In this document: in pieces, positions 44,726 to 55,600 of the stretch
How the letters are laid out: the number at the start of each line of letters is the position of its first letter
Numbering within the stretch: the first letter of the stretch is position 1
Source of the DNA: Lewinellaceae bacterium SD302
GTDB taxonomy: Bacteria; Bacteroidota; Bacteroidia; Chitinophagales; Saprospiraceae
DNA length: 59,376 nt
Assembly (NCBI GenBank): GCA_002591745.1
Contig: PDLQ01000029.1
Location: 1 to 59,376 of the forward strand
Reading direction: 5' to 3'
Translations under genes and position numbers: made by a program
Notes under the pieces: generated by a model
Databases searched by the model: none
What the model saw: only the letters and a program-made list of their open reading frames with translations
Told to the model about the DNA's origin: nothing

Positions 44726-45471
44726 GGGATGGTAATCGAGGACAATTCAATCAGATTAAGCGGGTCACTGTAGTCGAACTGGGTGATGTTATCCGGGCCG
44801 ATGACGAGCAATACATCCTCGAGTACAATCACATCGTTGGCGTGTATGTCTTGCTTGAAGGCTAAAAATTCTACATTCAAGGGGTCAGAAACGTCCAGCG
44901 TCCGCAATCCCAAATCTCCCTCACAAACGAATAAGATTTGCCCGGCCAGGCCCAGGCCCCGGGGTTGAGACATGGGGTAGGAGGCCAGGATGGCTGGATT
45001 CTCAATATCGTTAACGTCGTAAATATTCAACTGGTCGGCTTCTCCGCCGGTAAAATCGCCGCAGCCGGTTGTTCGCAGGGTTACATAGGCGAAGTTTTCA
45101 TTGGCTACCACGGGGTCGCAGGCGTTGATGTGAGCAATATCACTCTGAAAAATGGGCTTACCCGTTTCGTCAATCTGGAAAATAGTCATCCCGTTATCCG
45201 CCCCGAGAAACAACTTGTCTCCCAGTGGAAAGATCGTCTCCTGCAAACCGAAAAGCTCTTCTTCGCCCTCGAAGTTCATGCCTCCGTTGGCCAGACTGAA
45301 CCAGCTCAGCTTACTGGTTTCCAAAGTATAGAGGTGATCTCCCACCACGGTGAACCGCGCCAGTGAACCGCCTACCCCTGAACCACCATTACCATTGCCG
45401 GGAGCTGCGGAGTCATTGCTGCTACAGGAAAGTAGAATGAAAAAGACGAAAAGTATAAGAACTCTCAACAT
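44722..45471 (-). CDS. LVIVD-repeat lipoprotein (beta-propeller)
   Basis: The ATG at 45471 gives 249 residues with a clean lipoprotein signal (MLRVLILFVFFILLSCSSND). The frame is open 32 codons further up, but that would precede the signal with polar sequence. The rest is built of about 40-residue LVIVD-type repeats: FTVVGDHLYTLETSKLSWFS, LNIYDVNDIENPAILASYPM, LFVCEGDLGLRTLDVSDPLN and VIGPDNITQFDYSDPLN. Such proteins fold as propellers on the cell surface or in the outer membrane; the ligand is unknown. Confidence 0.8.
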   Translation of the reverse strand: MLRVLILFVFFILLSCSSNDSAAPGNGNGGSGVGGSLARFTVVGDHLYTLETSKLSWFSLANGGMNFEGEEELFGLQETIFPLGDKLFLGADNGMTIFQIDETGKPIFQSDIAHINACDPVVANENFAYVTLRTTGCGDFTGGEADQLNIYDVNDIENPAILASYPMSQPRGLGLAGQILFVCEGDLGLRTLDVSDPLNVEFLAFKQDIHANDVIVLEDVLLVIGPDNITQFDYSDPLNLIELSSITIP

Positions 45472-45580
45472 GGCAAAGACTTTTAGGGCTTCTTTAAATT
45501 TCCAAGCTGGAATACTGGCCGGAAAGAACCAATTTAGGATGATTGTTAAATTCACACTCAGGCTCATAACTGAGGAATAA

Positions 45581-46105
45581 TCATCTCCAACACTGTGGCT
45601 TTACCAGGGTGGTTTCGGCCCAGCCGATCACCGTTCCCATTTCCGGATCGGCGCATTCGAAGAACCCTGAGTAGTTTTCCGGAAATTCGGCTCCGGTATT
45701 GCTGAATACGCCGCTCAATCGCTGGTTAACGGTCACGCTATCCAGATTACTGATATCGATGGCTACCAGGTCATTCACATTATTGGCGTAAAGGGTATTG
45801 CCCCGGATCGCCAGGTCGGAATTTCCGATAATTTGTAAAAAAGCCACCCGCGTCGGGTTCTCCGGATTACTGTTGTCCACCACATGGATACCCTCCCCCC
45901 GTTCAGTAGCGTAGATATAAGGATCTTTATAATAGATTTTGCCGAGCTGTTCGATGGCCCGCGGCTCGGTAGCCACAATTTCGTCCCACGCCTCAGCTAC
46001 GGCATAAATCGGGGCCATACCGATCGTTTCATCGGGTATTTCCCGTAATTCTTCCACACAGCCACAGAAAATAAATAACCCAAGGAAAAGGATAAAATTT
46101 TTCAT
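45581..46105 (-). CDS. LVIVD-repeat lipoprotein, short
   Basis: The ATG at 46105 gives 174 residues with a lipoprotein signal (MKNFILFLGLFIFCGCVEEL). LVIVD repeats include YATERGEGIHVVDNSNPENP, LYANNVNDLVAIDISNLDS and YKDPYIYATE. The frame continues upstream to 46303, but that part runs through the repeat element and lacks a signal. It is the first gene of the operon with 44722-45471 and 44021-44725 and is a paralogue of the next gene. It has fewer repeats than a full propeller needs, so it may be truncated or dimerise. Confidence 0.75.
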   Translation of the reverse strand: MKNFILFLGLFIFCGCVEELREIPDETIGMAPIYAVAEAWDEIVATEPRAIEQLGKIYYKDPYIYATERGEGIHVVDNSNPENPTRVAFLQIIGNSDLAIRGNTLYANNVNDLVAIDISNLDSVTVNQRLSGVFSNTGAEFPENYSGFFECADPEMGTVIGWAETTLVKPQCWR

Positions 46106-46203
46106 GCGTGGCAAGATTGGTATTTGATCTAACGGGCCTTCCCTATTCGTACGAATTCGGGGGAATGAACGCTGCCTCTCGTGTTCATAGAGTGCTTTAT
46201 CCA

Positions 46204-46359
46204 CTTTGCTACTTTGAAGACAGAAGAAGAGAATAGATCGTTCCTGGGTCATCACTGTTAGAGCATAAAAAATAGATACTTTCCTTATTGAACACCCTAA
46301 CATGGCGTCTATTTCCTATCAATTATGTCTTATTTTTTGGCCTGACAAAGTAGCAATGC
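46204..46359. repeat. MITE-like element, homologue of the one at 5606
   Basis: About 156 bases with ends CTTTGCTACTTTGAAGAC and its imperfect inverted copy GACAAAGTAGCAATG. The left 78 bases align with those at 5606 (shared AGAAGA, then GATCGTTCC, then TTAGAGCATA). The right sub-end GCGTCTATTTCCTATC matches the inverted sub-end of the first element. It lies between two minus-strand genes. Confidence 0.6.
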
Positions 46360-47382
46360 CTATTGGGCCCCGACTCGCCAAGCTTCCACCCGCTCCACCG
46401 CATTTTCCCGCACGTTTACCCAAAACAGATTGAGGTCGCCGATGTGGTAGTTTTTACGTGTAAAGAAAATATCTCCGAAGAACTTGGGCTTCTTCACGTA
46501 CAGCAGGTTTCCCCGAATTTCGGCATCCACTAATTCCGGCAAGATTTTATTGAAATTGTAAAGGACGCCTCCTTTATTCGCGCTGGCTGGCACGTAAACC
46601 TCCTTTTCCGTCGACCAATTGAGCGGATTGACCACGGCCACTTCCACTTGCTCTTCCCGCTTCGGCACGTAATCATTGCGGAAAGTTCGCCAACTTACGA
46701 AGCACCCCGTCTGGTCGGCTTCTTCACAGACCGGAATGCGCGAAAATATATCCGCCGGCACGGGCATCCCGATCAGGTAAGCAGCAACCAGTTGGCCGCG
46801 CAGCGAATCATTATCCAGAAAGCGATCTTTCAGCAAACGGGCACAGTGTACCGTACCCTGGCTGTGGCTGGCAATGATGATCGGTCTGCCGTCATTATAA
46901 TTTTGGAGGTAATAATCGAAAGCAGCTAGAACATCCCCATAAGCCAGGTCCAGGGCACCTTCTGCTACTTCTGACCCACGCTGGCGAAAGACATTCAGGT
47001 GGGCCTGGCGGTAACGGGGTGCATAAACCCGGCCGGCCGCGTTGAAAATACTCGCCTGATTCTTGATGGCAGAATCGTCTACGTTTTCATTAAGTTTTTC
47101 ATCCCCCAGATTGGCATTCCACTTATCGTTTCCCTTTCGGGTATCCATGTAGATCGTCGGGTGGACGTAAAAAACATCTGCGATGGTAGCCGACTGACGG
47201 TCATCCAATCCATCAGGCGTCATATCTGCCTGATCATCTTTTGTTGGTAATGCCGCCCAGTAAATATCCTGACCGTAATCCGGGGCCGGGGGTTGCAGCG
47301 CAGGATCGTAATTAGTGGCAAGTGGAACCGAGACCCCACAACCAAATAAAGCAAATAGTAGAAATAAAAGAATTAGACGCAT
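46360..47382 (-). CDS. DUF3089 lipoprotein, alpha/beta-hydrolase-like
   Basis: A 340-residue lipoprotein (MRLILLFLLFALFGCGVSVP, Cys15). The DUF3089 pattern is present: ATIADVFYVHPTIYMD, FNAAGRVYAPRYRQAHL, AYGDVLAAFDYYLQNYNDGR and the nucleophile elbow IIIASHSQGTVHCARLL near 170. Partner residues are likely in the C-terminal part (CFVSWRTFRNDY, IGDLNLFWVNVRENA). It is probably a serine esterase or lipase of unknown substrate in the envelope. A 24-codon frame ends ten bases upstream of its start. Confidence 0.82.
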   Translation of the reverse strand: MRLILLFLLFALFGCGVSVPLATNYDPALQPPAPDYGQDIYWAALPTKDDQADMTPDGLDDRQSATIADVFYVHPTIYMDTRKGNDKWNANLGDEKLNENVDDSAIKNQASIFNAAGRVYAPRYRQAHLNVFRQRGSEVAEGALDLAYGDVLAAFDYYLQNYNDGRPIIIASHSQGTVHCARLLKDRFLDNDSLRGQLVAAYLIGMPVPADIFSRIPVCEEADQTGCFVSWRTFRNDYVPKREEQVEVAVVNPLNWSTEKEVYVPASANKGGVLYNFNKILPELVDAEIRGNLLYVKKPKFFGDIFFTRKNYHIGDLNLFWVNVRENAVERVEAWRVGAQ

Positions 47383-47392
47383 TAAGCTTCGG

Positions 47393-47467
47393 CTATTTGA
47401 ATTGTCGCCCCGGAGTAAATAGAATTCCAGCGGCTACGGCAATAATGAGTACGCAAAAGAGAGCCAT
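47393..47467 (-). CDS. Possible 24-residue membrane microprotein upstream of DUF3089 gene
   Basis: An ATG-started frame of 24 codons. The middle is hydrophobic (LFCVLIIAVAAGILF) and the end basic (TPGRQFK). Its TAG stop is 10 bases before the DUF3089 ATG, so the two could be translationally coupled. The arrangement resembles the frame at 41587-41673. No family is known. Confidence 0.3.
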   Translation of the reverse strand: MALFCVLIIAVAAGILFTPGRQFK

Positions 47468-47620
47468 TTCGTAGTATTTAGTTGCTATCTCCCGTAACGA
47501 GCAGATCCTACCAGAAGTTTGTTCTCACTCCAAATTCAATTGAGCTGCTGCACTTAAACCATTCCCACAACTCCCCGTTGTGCCCTCGTACATCATCAAG
47601 AACTTTCGAATAGCATTAAC

Positions 47621-48310
47621 ATGGCAAATTATCTCATTGTAGGCGGCAGTTCCGGTATTGGCCGGTCCCTGGTAGACCTGTTACTGGCAGATGGAAACGA
47701 CCTGTGGGTCTGGTCGCGGGAACAACGAGACCTTCCGGCTGAGGTGAACTTCACTTCCGTAGACGTTACCAGCGACAACGATTTGCCCAAAACAGCACTC
47801 CCTGATCAACTGGACGGGCTAGCCTACTGCCCGGGCAGCATCGACCTGCGGTCTTTCCGCAGTCTGAAACCGGATGCTTTTCGTGATGCCTTTGAATTAA
47901 ATGTCATCGGGGCTGTCCGTTGCATTCAGGCGGCGGAACGCTCACTTAAGAAGAGCGGCCAGGCTTCTATCGTCACCTTCTCCACCGTAGCCGTTCAACG
48001 TGGAATGTCATTCCACGCTGCCGTAGCGGCCGCCAAAGGGGGCTTGGAAGGACTAACTCGTTCCCTGGCCGCCGAATACGCACCTAAGATCAGGGTAAAC
48101 GCCATTGCCCCGTCGCTCACGGATACGCCGCTGGCCGAACGACTGCTGGCCAATGAGGACAAGCGCCAGGCCAGTGCAGAACGCCATCCGCTCAAAAGGG
48201 TCGCTTCAGCAACAGAAATTGCAAAAATGGCAGCCTTCCTCTTGGGTCGGGATGCTGCCTATATGACTGGCCAGGTCATTGGTATGGATGGAGGCCTCAG
48301 TGCTATCTAA
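47621..48310 (+). CDS. SDR family protein lacking the catalytic tyrosine
   Basis: A 229-residue SDR with YLIVGGSSGIGRSLVDLLL near the start, LAYCPGSIDL at the NNAG position, VTFSTVAVQRG carrying Ser/Thr, and the C-terminal GQVIGMDGGLSAI. At the active site the usual Tyr-x-x-x-Lys reads VAAAK, so the tyrosine is a valine, while lysine is kept. It may reduce through another residue or may only bind. A strong terminator follows the stop at once. Confidence 0.85.
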   Translation: MANYLIVGGSSGIGRSLVDLLLADGNDLWVWSREQRDLPAEVNFTSVDVTSDNDLPKTALPDQLDGLAYCPGSIDLRSFRSLKPDAFRDAFELNVIGAVRCIQAAERSLKKSGQASIVTFSTVAVQRGMSFHAAVAAAKGGLEGLTRSLAAEYAPKIRVNAIAPSLTDTPLAERLLANEDKRQASAERHPLKRVASATEIAKMAAFLLGRDAAYMTGQVIGMDGGLSAI

Positions 48311-48349
48311 AACTACGAAGGGAAGGCCGGTGGCCTTCCCTTCGTAGTT
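48311..48349. terminator. Strong hairpin terminator after the SDR gene
   Basis: AACTACGAAGGGAAGGCC pairs perfectly with GGCCTTCCCTTCGTAGTT around a 3-base loop, starting at the base after the stop codon. A T-run is missing on the plus strand. Confidence 0.75.
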
Positions 48350-48427
48350 GTGCATTAAAAAACCCCCCTTCCATAAAATGAAGAAGGGAGGCCATCCCAA
48401 AAACCGATTTAAGATCTTGAGAATTAG

Positions 48428-48462
48428 CCGAAAGCGCTTCCGCCAAAGCGGAAGGCGTTTCG
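48428..48462. terminator. Imperfect hairpin downstream of the PorP gene
   Basis: CCGAAAGCGCTTCCGC pairs with GCGGAAGGCGTTTCGG with slight mismatch. A smaller hairpin (CCCCCCTTC / GAAGAAGGGAGG) is just to its left. Both lie between convergent genes in the 289-base gap 48311-48599, where no gene is seen. Confidence 0.45.
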
Positions 48463-48599
48463 GTAATGCAAATCTTGGTATGTGGATAGCACGCGAAAAA
48501 ATCATCGCGCATTTCAATTTCTTGGGAGATCAAATTCTCTCAAAGCTCTTCTTTCGATCACAAGATAGTACTAATTCCTAATACTCAGGACTTTTTAAC

Positions 48600-49565
48600 T
48601 TATCTTCTTCGGCTCTGACGGGCTTCGGCGGCCTTGGCCTTACGACGGGCTTGCAGGTCTGCCCGGTTGATGCTAAGTCCTACAGTAACTTCGTGGGAGC
48701 CGTTGCTATAACTCTGGAATTCTGCAAAAGAGAGATCGTAGGAGTAATAAATCCGAAAACTTTCCAACCGGGTACCCAGCAACAAACCCATCGCCCGCAG
48801 ATTACGGTAGGAAAGGCCGGTCAGCAAGTGATCGTCCAGAAAACCGGCTTGTAAATTAAAGTCAATTAACTGTGGCGCATCCTGTACACTTCGCAGCATC
48901 ACGCTGGGGGTCAGTTTTACATCCGCATCGCCAACCCGGAAGGTGTGCCCCAACAGCAGGGTATAGTTAAAGTTGGTTTCCGTAGTTCCGCCGGAAATAT
49001 TATTCAAACGGTTACTCACCAGATTGTTGACGGTAATGCCACCGAAGGTATTTTCGTAGAAAGTACCGTAAAAACCGATCCCGGCATCGAAGAAATTTTC
49101 ACCATCGATGTAACCCATCAGTACCTCGTCCCCCTGATCGATCAGCGGGTTATCCAGAATACTGTTATCAATGGAGATGCGTTCGAACTGAGTAAAAAAC
49201 CCGAAAGCTAAGGTTGCCGGGGCTACTCCCTTTATTTCCTTACCAATGGGAAAACGGAAGGCCACGTCCAATTGTCCTTTCAGTCGGTTCTGCTGAGCGG
49301 CGGATTCGGTGAAGATAGTCCCCGCCAGCCCGAAGCGATCGCCAATCGGGCTATTGGCACGAATGGCCAGGGTCTTTGGTGAATCCTCGAAACCGGACCA
49401 GGAGGCACGGGCGTTGGCCTGCAACTGGTATTCGTTGTTGAAACCAGCGGCCGCAGGGTTTACGATCACCGGGGTTTGGATATAGTGGTTAAAAATGGCT
49501 TCATCCTGGGCGAATAGCCCGCCGCTGATGAGTATCAGAGCCAGTAGTTGTAGATTTTTTTTCAT
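48600..49565 (-). CDS. PorP/SprF family T9SS outer-membrane protein
   Basis: A 321-residue barrel protein with signal peptide ending in GGLFAQ. The PorP/SprF signature is DEAIFNHYIQTPVIVNPAAAG followed by YQLQANARASWSGF and IGDRFGLAGTIF. SprF proteins are each needed for secretion of a neighbouring cargo protein with a type B sorting domain. Here the gene lies 79 bases downstream of such a cargo gene on the same strand. The C-terminus is basic (RRKAKAAEARQSRRR). Confidence 0.92.
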   Translation of the reverse strand: MKKNLQLLALILISGGLFAQDEAIFNHYIQTPVIVNPAAAGFNNEYQLQANARASWSGFEDSPKTLAIRANSPIGDRFGLAGTIFTESAAQQNRLKGQLDVAFRFPIGKEIKGVAPATLAFGFFTQFERISIDNSILDNPLIDQGDEVLMGYIDGENFFDAGIGFYGTFYENTFGGITVNNLVSNRLNNISGGTTETNFNYTLLLGHTFRVGDADVKLTPSVMLRSVQDAPQLIDFNLQAGFLDDHLLTGLSYRNLRAMGLLLGTRLESFRIYYSYDLSFAEFQSYSNGSHEVTVGLSINRADLQARRKAKAAEARQSRRR

Positions 49566-49644
49566 CGTGGGATGATTATAAACACGTTTTTGGGATAAAA
49601 ATCACCGTTGCCTACTGCCAAAAGCAGTAGGCAACGGTGGCAAA

Positions 49645-52600
49645 TTATTCGAGAACGATCGTTAGAGAGCCTCGTTTCTGCTGGACTTCGCCGATCGGGT
49701 TGGTATAGTCCAGTACGTAGTAGTAAGGGCCGGCGGGAAGAATGTCTCCACCGTTCGTGCGCCCTTCAAAGCAGTTCAGGCCGCCGTCGGTGCTACAGTT
49801 GTAGTCGTTGACCTGGTAGACCAACTGGCCCCAGCGGTTGTATATCTCCAGCGTATTGCTGGTCACTTCGCCGCCGTCGGTACAGAAGAGGATGAAGCTT
49901 TCGTTCAGTCCGTCTCCGTTCGGGGTAATGACGTTGCGTTCACTCAGGCAGGGGAAACGACGATCGCGCACCGTAGCCGTTACGGTAATGGTCTGACAAC
50001 GGTTTTCATCAAATACCTCGATAATGTAATCACCGGGGCACAGATTCTGGGCTACGGGGTTATTACCCTGATCCGGCAGTTGCAGCCAACGGTAGTTGAA
50101 ATTGGCCGCACCAGTAGTCAGTGGTATTACGGTTACCGTGCCATTACAGCCGTCATTTGCATCGGTCGATTCTACGGTCGCTACCAATTCCGGTGGTCCT
50201 TCAACTTCGTAGGTACGCTGGATGCTACAGCCGTTATCGTCGGTCACTACAACCGAGTAGTCTCCCTCCAGCAAGAACTGAATCTGTGAAAGCGAACCAC
50301 CATTGCTCCATTCGTAGGAATAATTGCCGGCTACCGTACCGCCACTGACATCGAGGCTAATGACCCCGTCTCTTTCGTTGAAACAGCTTACGCTAACTAC
50401 GTTCGCCACTACGTCGAGTCGTGTAGGTTCGGTAATCACAACTTCTCCGCCATCCTCACAACCATCGTCACTGAGGATCATGTAGCTGTAGGTACCGGCT
50501 TCCAGGCCGCTGATCACGCTATCGACGCCAACCAGATTGCCGTCTGCATCGAACCACTCGTAGCTGAAGTTGCCCAGTCCACTCACATCCACGCGGGCGG
50601 AACCATCGGCTGCACCAGAACAGGAAACCTGGCTGCCGTTGAAGTTGGAGGTTACCGTAGCGCTAAAGCTGAAGCCCAGAGATGTGCCTATGGTGAATTG
50701 TTCCGTCAGGCTAGCTCCGGTTTCGTCGGTGATGGTCACCTCGTAAACGCCTGCGGCCAAATCTTCCACATCTTCGGAGGTGGCAAATACCGTGGAGCTA
50801 CCCATTAGTCGCCAGGCGAAGGTGAACGGTTCTGCTCCGCCGTCGACGGTCAGATCGATCGAACCACTTTCGTCGCCCTCACAAGCCACATCGGTGGTTT
50901 CTCCGCTGGCGGTAATCTGTTCAATAGTAAACGGACCGAATTCAAATACACAAGCATTTTCGTCCGTCAGGATAACGGCGTATTCGCCGGCGCAAAGTCC
51001 GCTGATCTGAGGACCGTCTACGCCGATAATATTCCACTCATAATCATAAGAGCCGGTTCCACCGACTGGCATGATCGTGATGCTACCGGCACAGGCGCCA
51101 TCATCGGCGTCAGAAACCAGGGAGATCATATCCAGGGTGATGGCAGTGGGGGCGGTCACGGTCACCGTGGGGGGTGGCAGAACCGGATTACCCAGGTTGT
51201 CGTTTACGTCGAAAGTATAATTTCCGGGGGCCAAGTCGGTGAAAACGATAGAATCGTTGACCGAAGTTGCGCTGATTCCTCCCGGCATGGTCGTGGCCAT
51301 ATAAGGTCCCTGACCACCCATCAGTACGATCGTCGCCTGGCCGTCATCGCTATCAGAACAATTAGTGGGCACTGCTTCTATGCTAACCAAAACCGGCAAA
51401 TCCACAATCACGTCATCCTCCACGACGTAGCAACTGTCGGAGTTCTCACAACCCTGGCTATCCGTTATGGTTACACAGTACTCACCCGCTTCCAAATTCG
51501 TCAGGTCCTGGGTGGTTTCGTCGTTACTCCATAAATAGCTGTAGGGTGGTTGGCCACCGGCCGGAGTCAGATCGATTTCACCGTTATTTCCATCAGTAGC
51601 CGGCGTAACGGCTGCCGAGGAGGTAATGGCAATAGCTGCTTCCAGGGTGGCACCGATCACGATCATGTTACCGCCGCTGGTCACCGTAACGCTGTAATTA
51701 CCTGGCTGCAATCCGTCGATATCTTCGGTGTCCGCCATGAAGCCACCGGGACCGCTCCAATTGAAGGTGTAATCGTTCATTTCGCCACCCGATACCGTGA
51801 GGTCGATCGAGCCGAGTTCACCGAAACAAGCCTGGGTGACCTGGACAAAACCGTTGAGTGACTCCTCCACCGTAAAGCATTGGCTGGCCGGACAACCGTT
51901 GCCATCCAACATTACCAGGCAATAGGTGCCCGGTACCGTCAGACCGCTAAGGTTTTGGGTATTGGCAGTGAAGGCTTCCGGGCCGGTCCAACTGAAGTTG
52001 TAGCCGGATCCGGGAGTTCCCGGGCTAGTGATATTGATGTTGATGGCACCTGGAGTATCACCAATGTCCGTCACTGACCCGATGAAGGTCAATGGCGGAG
52101 GTTCGTTGATGGTATAGGATTCGGAAACCTCACAACCGTTTTCGTCGATGACGGTAACCCCGTAGGTGCCGGCGTCGAGACCGAGTTGTTGGAGTACGTT
52201 GTCTTGCAGGTTACCACTCCAGTCAATGGTGTAATTCGTTCCGATTCCACCGTTGGGGTTGATTTGGATGGAGCCGTCTTCCTCGTCGGTACAAGTGATA
52301 TCCTCTACGGCTACGGTGTTAACGAAGAGTTCATCTCCCGCCGGAATTGTCGCGGATCCCATAGTGGATTCGCCGGTATCATTATTGACTACCTGAAAAG
52401 TATAGGTTCCGGGGCCTACGCCGGTAAGAGTAGGGCCGGTATCACCATTAGGGTTCGGATTCCAGTTGTAAGACAGGTTGGTTGGTCCGGTCACAACTAG
52501 TTCAATGCTTCCATCGGTATCGTCGTGACAGGTGGGTTGTGTTATAATAATGTCTACGACGGTAGGCATTCCGTCGCCATTAATGGCACAGTTAACAACC

Positions 52601-55600
52601 TCAGTATCGATCAATTGATTGTCGCAACTGAGTACCTCAATCGGAAAAGGAGAGCTACTGAAGGCTACCGTAGCGGCATCCAGGCTTAAAATTTCAAATT
52701 CCAGGACCATAAGGATGGTGCCATCGACGAGGTCTACACAACCACCACCACTTTCAGTCCAGGAAACCCGGATATCACCAGGGTTCGGGTTGCTTGTAAA
52801 GATGAAAGGTAAAGCCTCTTCGTCCGTCGCTCCCAGGAAGTCCAGAGATGCTGGATCGTAGCTGACGCCAAATTGGAAACCAGTTACGCCGTCAAAGTTG
52901 TACACCTTGATTGGCACCTCTACGATATCACCGACTTCTCCGTCGATACAGCACATCACCAGCGTCAGGTCATCACCCGTAGGGGCATTAGCATTAATCA
53001 TTCCGTTCGATGGTACCACACCCACATTGGAGCCAGCAGCGTTTCTGGCCTGAATCGGTACCGGCGTGGCTGCGAAGTTAACCGGGGTTGGTGTCACCTC
53101 GTTAACCGTAAAGCACAGGCTGAATAACGTACCTCCGGATGCGATCGTCTGACCGAGGTCACTGGGGCTTTCCCATTCGAAAGTGATGGTACCCAACGGA
53201 CCAACGGTGAAATTAGACGGAGCAATGGAGCCCAGGCCGAAGTTCTCTACACCGGAAAAAGATACATTCTCATTCTCGTAGTTGATCGTGAAGCTCAGTT
53301 CGTCCAATCCGGTGAAGTTGGTAACGATGAAATCTACGCAGACTTCCTCGCCAGCCAGCCCGTTTGCGTTGGTGATGTCGATGATCAGGTTATCCGGGTT
53401 CATGCCGCCGTCGCAAGGGGTACCGGCGTTAACGAAGCCGTCAACGGTGTCTACGTCCAGCGTCATACCGTTGTTATCGGTAGCCGTGATGTCGGTTCCC
53501 GAATCGGTGAACTCGACCTCCGTTTCACAGGCTTCAATAACCGTGAAGCATACTTCTCCCGGTGAATCACCGTCGTCTGCCGTGATTCCGTTGAAGTCCG
53601 GCGGCAGGTACTGCCAAAGTACGGTTACTTCTCCCGGGCTTACCTCGTTGAAGGTAAAACCTCCTCCGGGTGGGAAATCCGGGTTGGAGACGATTTCATC
53701 GAAACTTAAAATGAGCGGATCGTAATTGATCGTGAAGGAGAAAGCGGTTACATCCGTAAAGTTGTAGGCAAGAATATCCAGACAGACCTGGCTACCCTCC
53801 GGACCACTTCCACTGGCCATTACGAAGGTCAGGTTTTCAAAATTATTCACCGCCGTCACCGTACCGTTATTCAGCAACAGGGTTACCTGGTTGCCGTCGC
53901 CGTCAAGGCCGGAGGAACCGCCGTCAAACTGTACATTGGTTACGGCTTCGGTCAGCGTGTTGTAGCAGACGGTGAATAATATTGTACCGTCAGCCAGGGC
54001 CGCACCCACATTACCGGTCCAGTTAAGATTGATCGTACCTCCAGCCTGGTCAATGGTGAAATCATTGATATCCAGTCCGGGCAGTTGATTGGTCGTAATG
54101 ATGCTAGCGACCTGCAGATTAGTGGAGTTGAAATTCAACGTCAGGTCCAGCACCCGCATGTTAGTGAAGTTCTCTACGGTAACGTCCAGACAAGCCTGAT
54201 CACCTACGTTCACGCTGGCACTACTGACGTTCAGGGTCAGGTCTTCCTGGCCGCTCGTACATGGTGGGCACAGCGGACCACCACAGTCGACGCCGGTTTC
54301 CAAACCATCCATTACCCCGTTGAAATTACATTCAGGTTGGGTACCACAGCCGGGGCCGTTAACACTACCCTCGAAAAGCGTAAGTGGCACATCACCTCCC
54401 TCATCGTTGAAACTTTCATCAACAATCGTAATGGTAGAGCTGGCGGCAGTTTCGATCTCGAAGCAGATGGTTACCAATGCTTCGGTTCCCGGAATGGTCT
54501 GCCCTTCGAAGAGGGGATTGGGATCAAACCAGAGACTCGTGATTTCACCATCGGTGGAACTATTGAAACTAACCGGGCTCAGCAAGTTACTATTGGAACT
54601 ACTCTGTCCGGGAACAAATTCCAGGTTGGCAGCCGGGTAAATAATGTCAAATTGAAATCCGGTAATGAGCGTAAAGTTGGTCACGTCAAAATCCAGACAG
54701 ACAATATCGCCCACGTCTCCACAGACTTCCTCAATACAAAGAGTCAGTTCATCGCCGTTCACCTCACACATAGGCTCGGTCATACATGGCTGGCAATCCG
54801 GTCCGCCACAGTCTACCCCGGTTTCATTACCGTTTTGAATGCCGTCATTGCAAGTAGCACAGGGGACACAATCCGGTCCGCCACAGTCTACCCCGGTTTC
54901 ATTACCGTTTTGAATGCCGTCGAAACAGTTCGGGGTCACTCCACCACAGCCCGGGCCGTTAATACTGCCGTCGAAAAGGGTCAATGGTACATCTCCACCG
55001 GCATCATTAAAGCTGGTTTCCTCCATCGTGACTAGCGAAGTAGCAGTGCTTTGTACGGTGAAACAAATGTTGACCAGTGGCTCCGTTCCGGGGATGGTCT
55101 GTCCGTTGAAATTAGGATCAGGGTCGAACCATAGCGCGGTAATTGTACCGTCGCTTGAACTGTTCAGGCTCACCGGACTCAGCAGATTGCTGTTAGAACT
55201 ACTGGCGTCCGAATCAAATTCCAGATTCGCAGCCGGGTAAGTGATGTTGAACTGGAAACCGGTGATCAGAGTGAAGTTGGTCACGTCAAAATCAAGACAA
55301 ACCTGGTCACCTACCTCAGCATCACAGACATCCTCGATACAAATGGTCAGGTCACTACCGTTTACCTCACATTCGGGTTCGGTCATACAGGGCTGACAGT
55401 CCGGTCCACCACAGTCTACCCCGGTTTCATTACCATTTTGAATGCCGTCGAAACAGTTGGGCGTTACGCCACCACAGCCCGGGCCGTTAATACTGCCGTC
55501 GAAAAGGGTCAATGGTACATCTCCACCGGCATCGTTAAAGCTGGTTTCCTCCATCGTGACTAGCGAAGTAGCAGTGCTTTGCACGGTGAAGCAAATGTTG

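Noticed and set aside
46106..46303. Longer start for the short LVIVD lipoprotein
   Set aside because: The added part runs through the repeat element and would bury the lipoprotein signal that begins at 46105.
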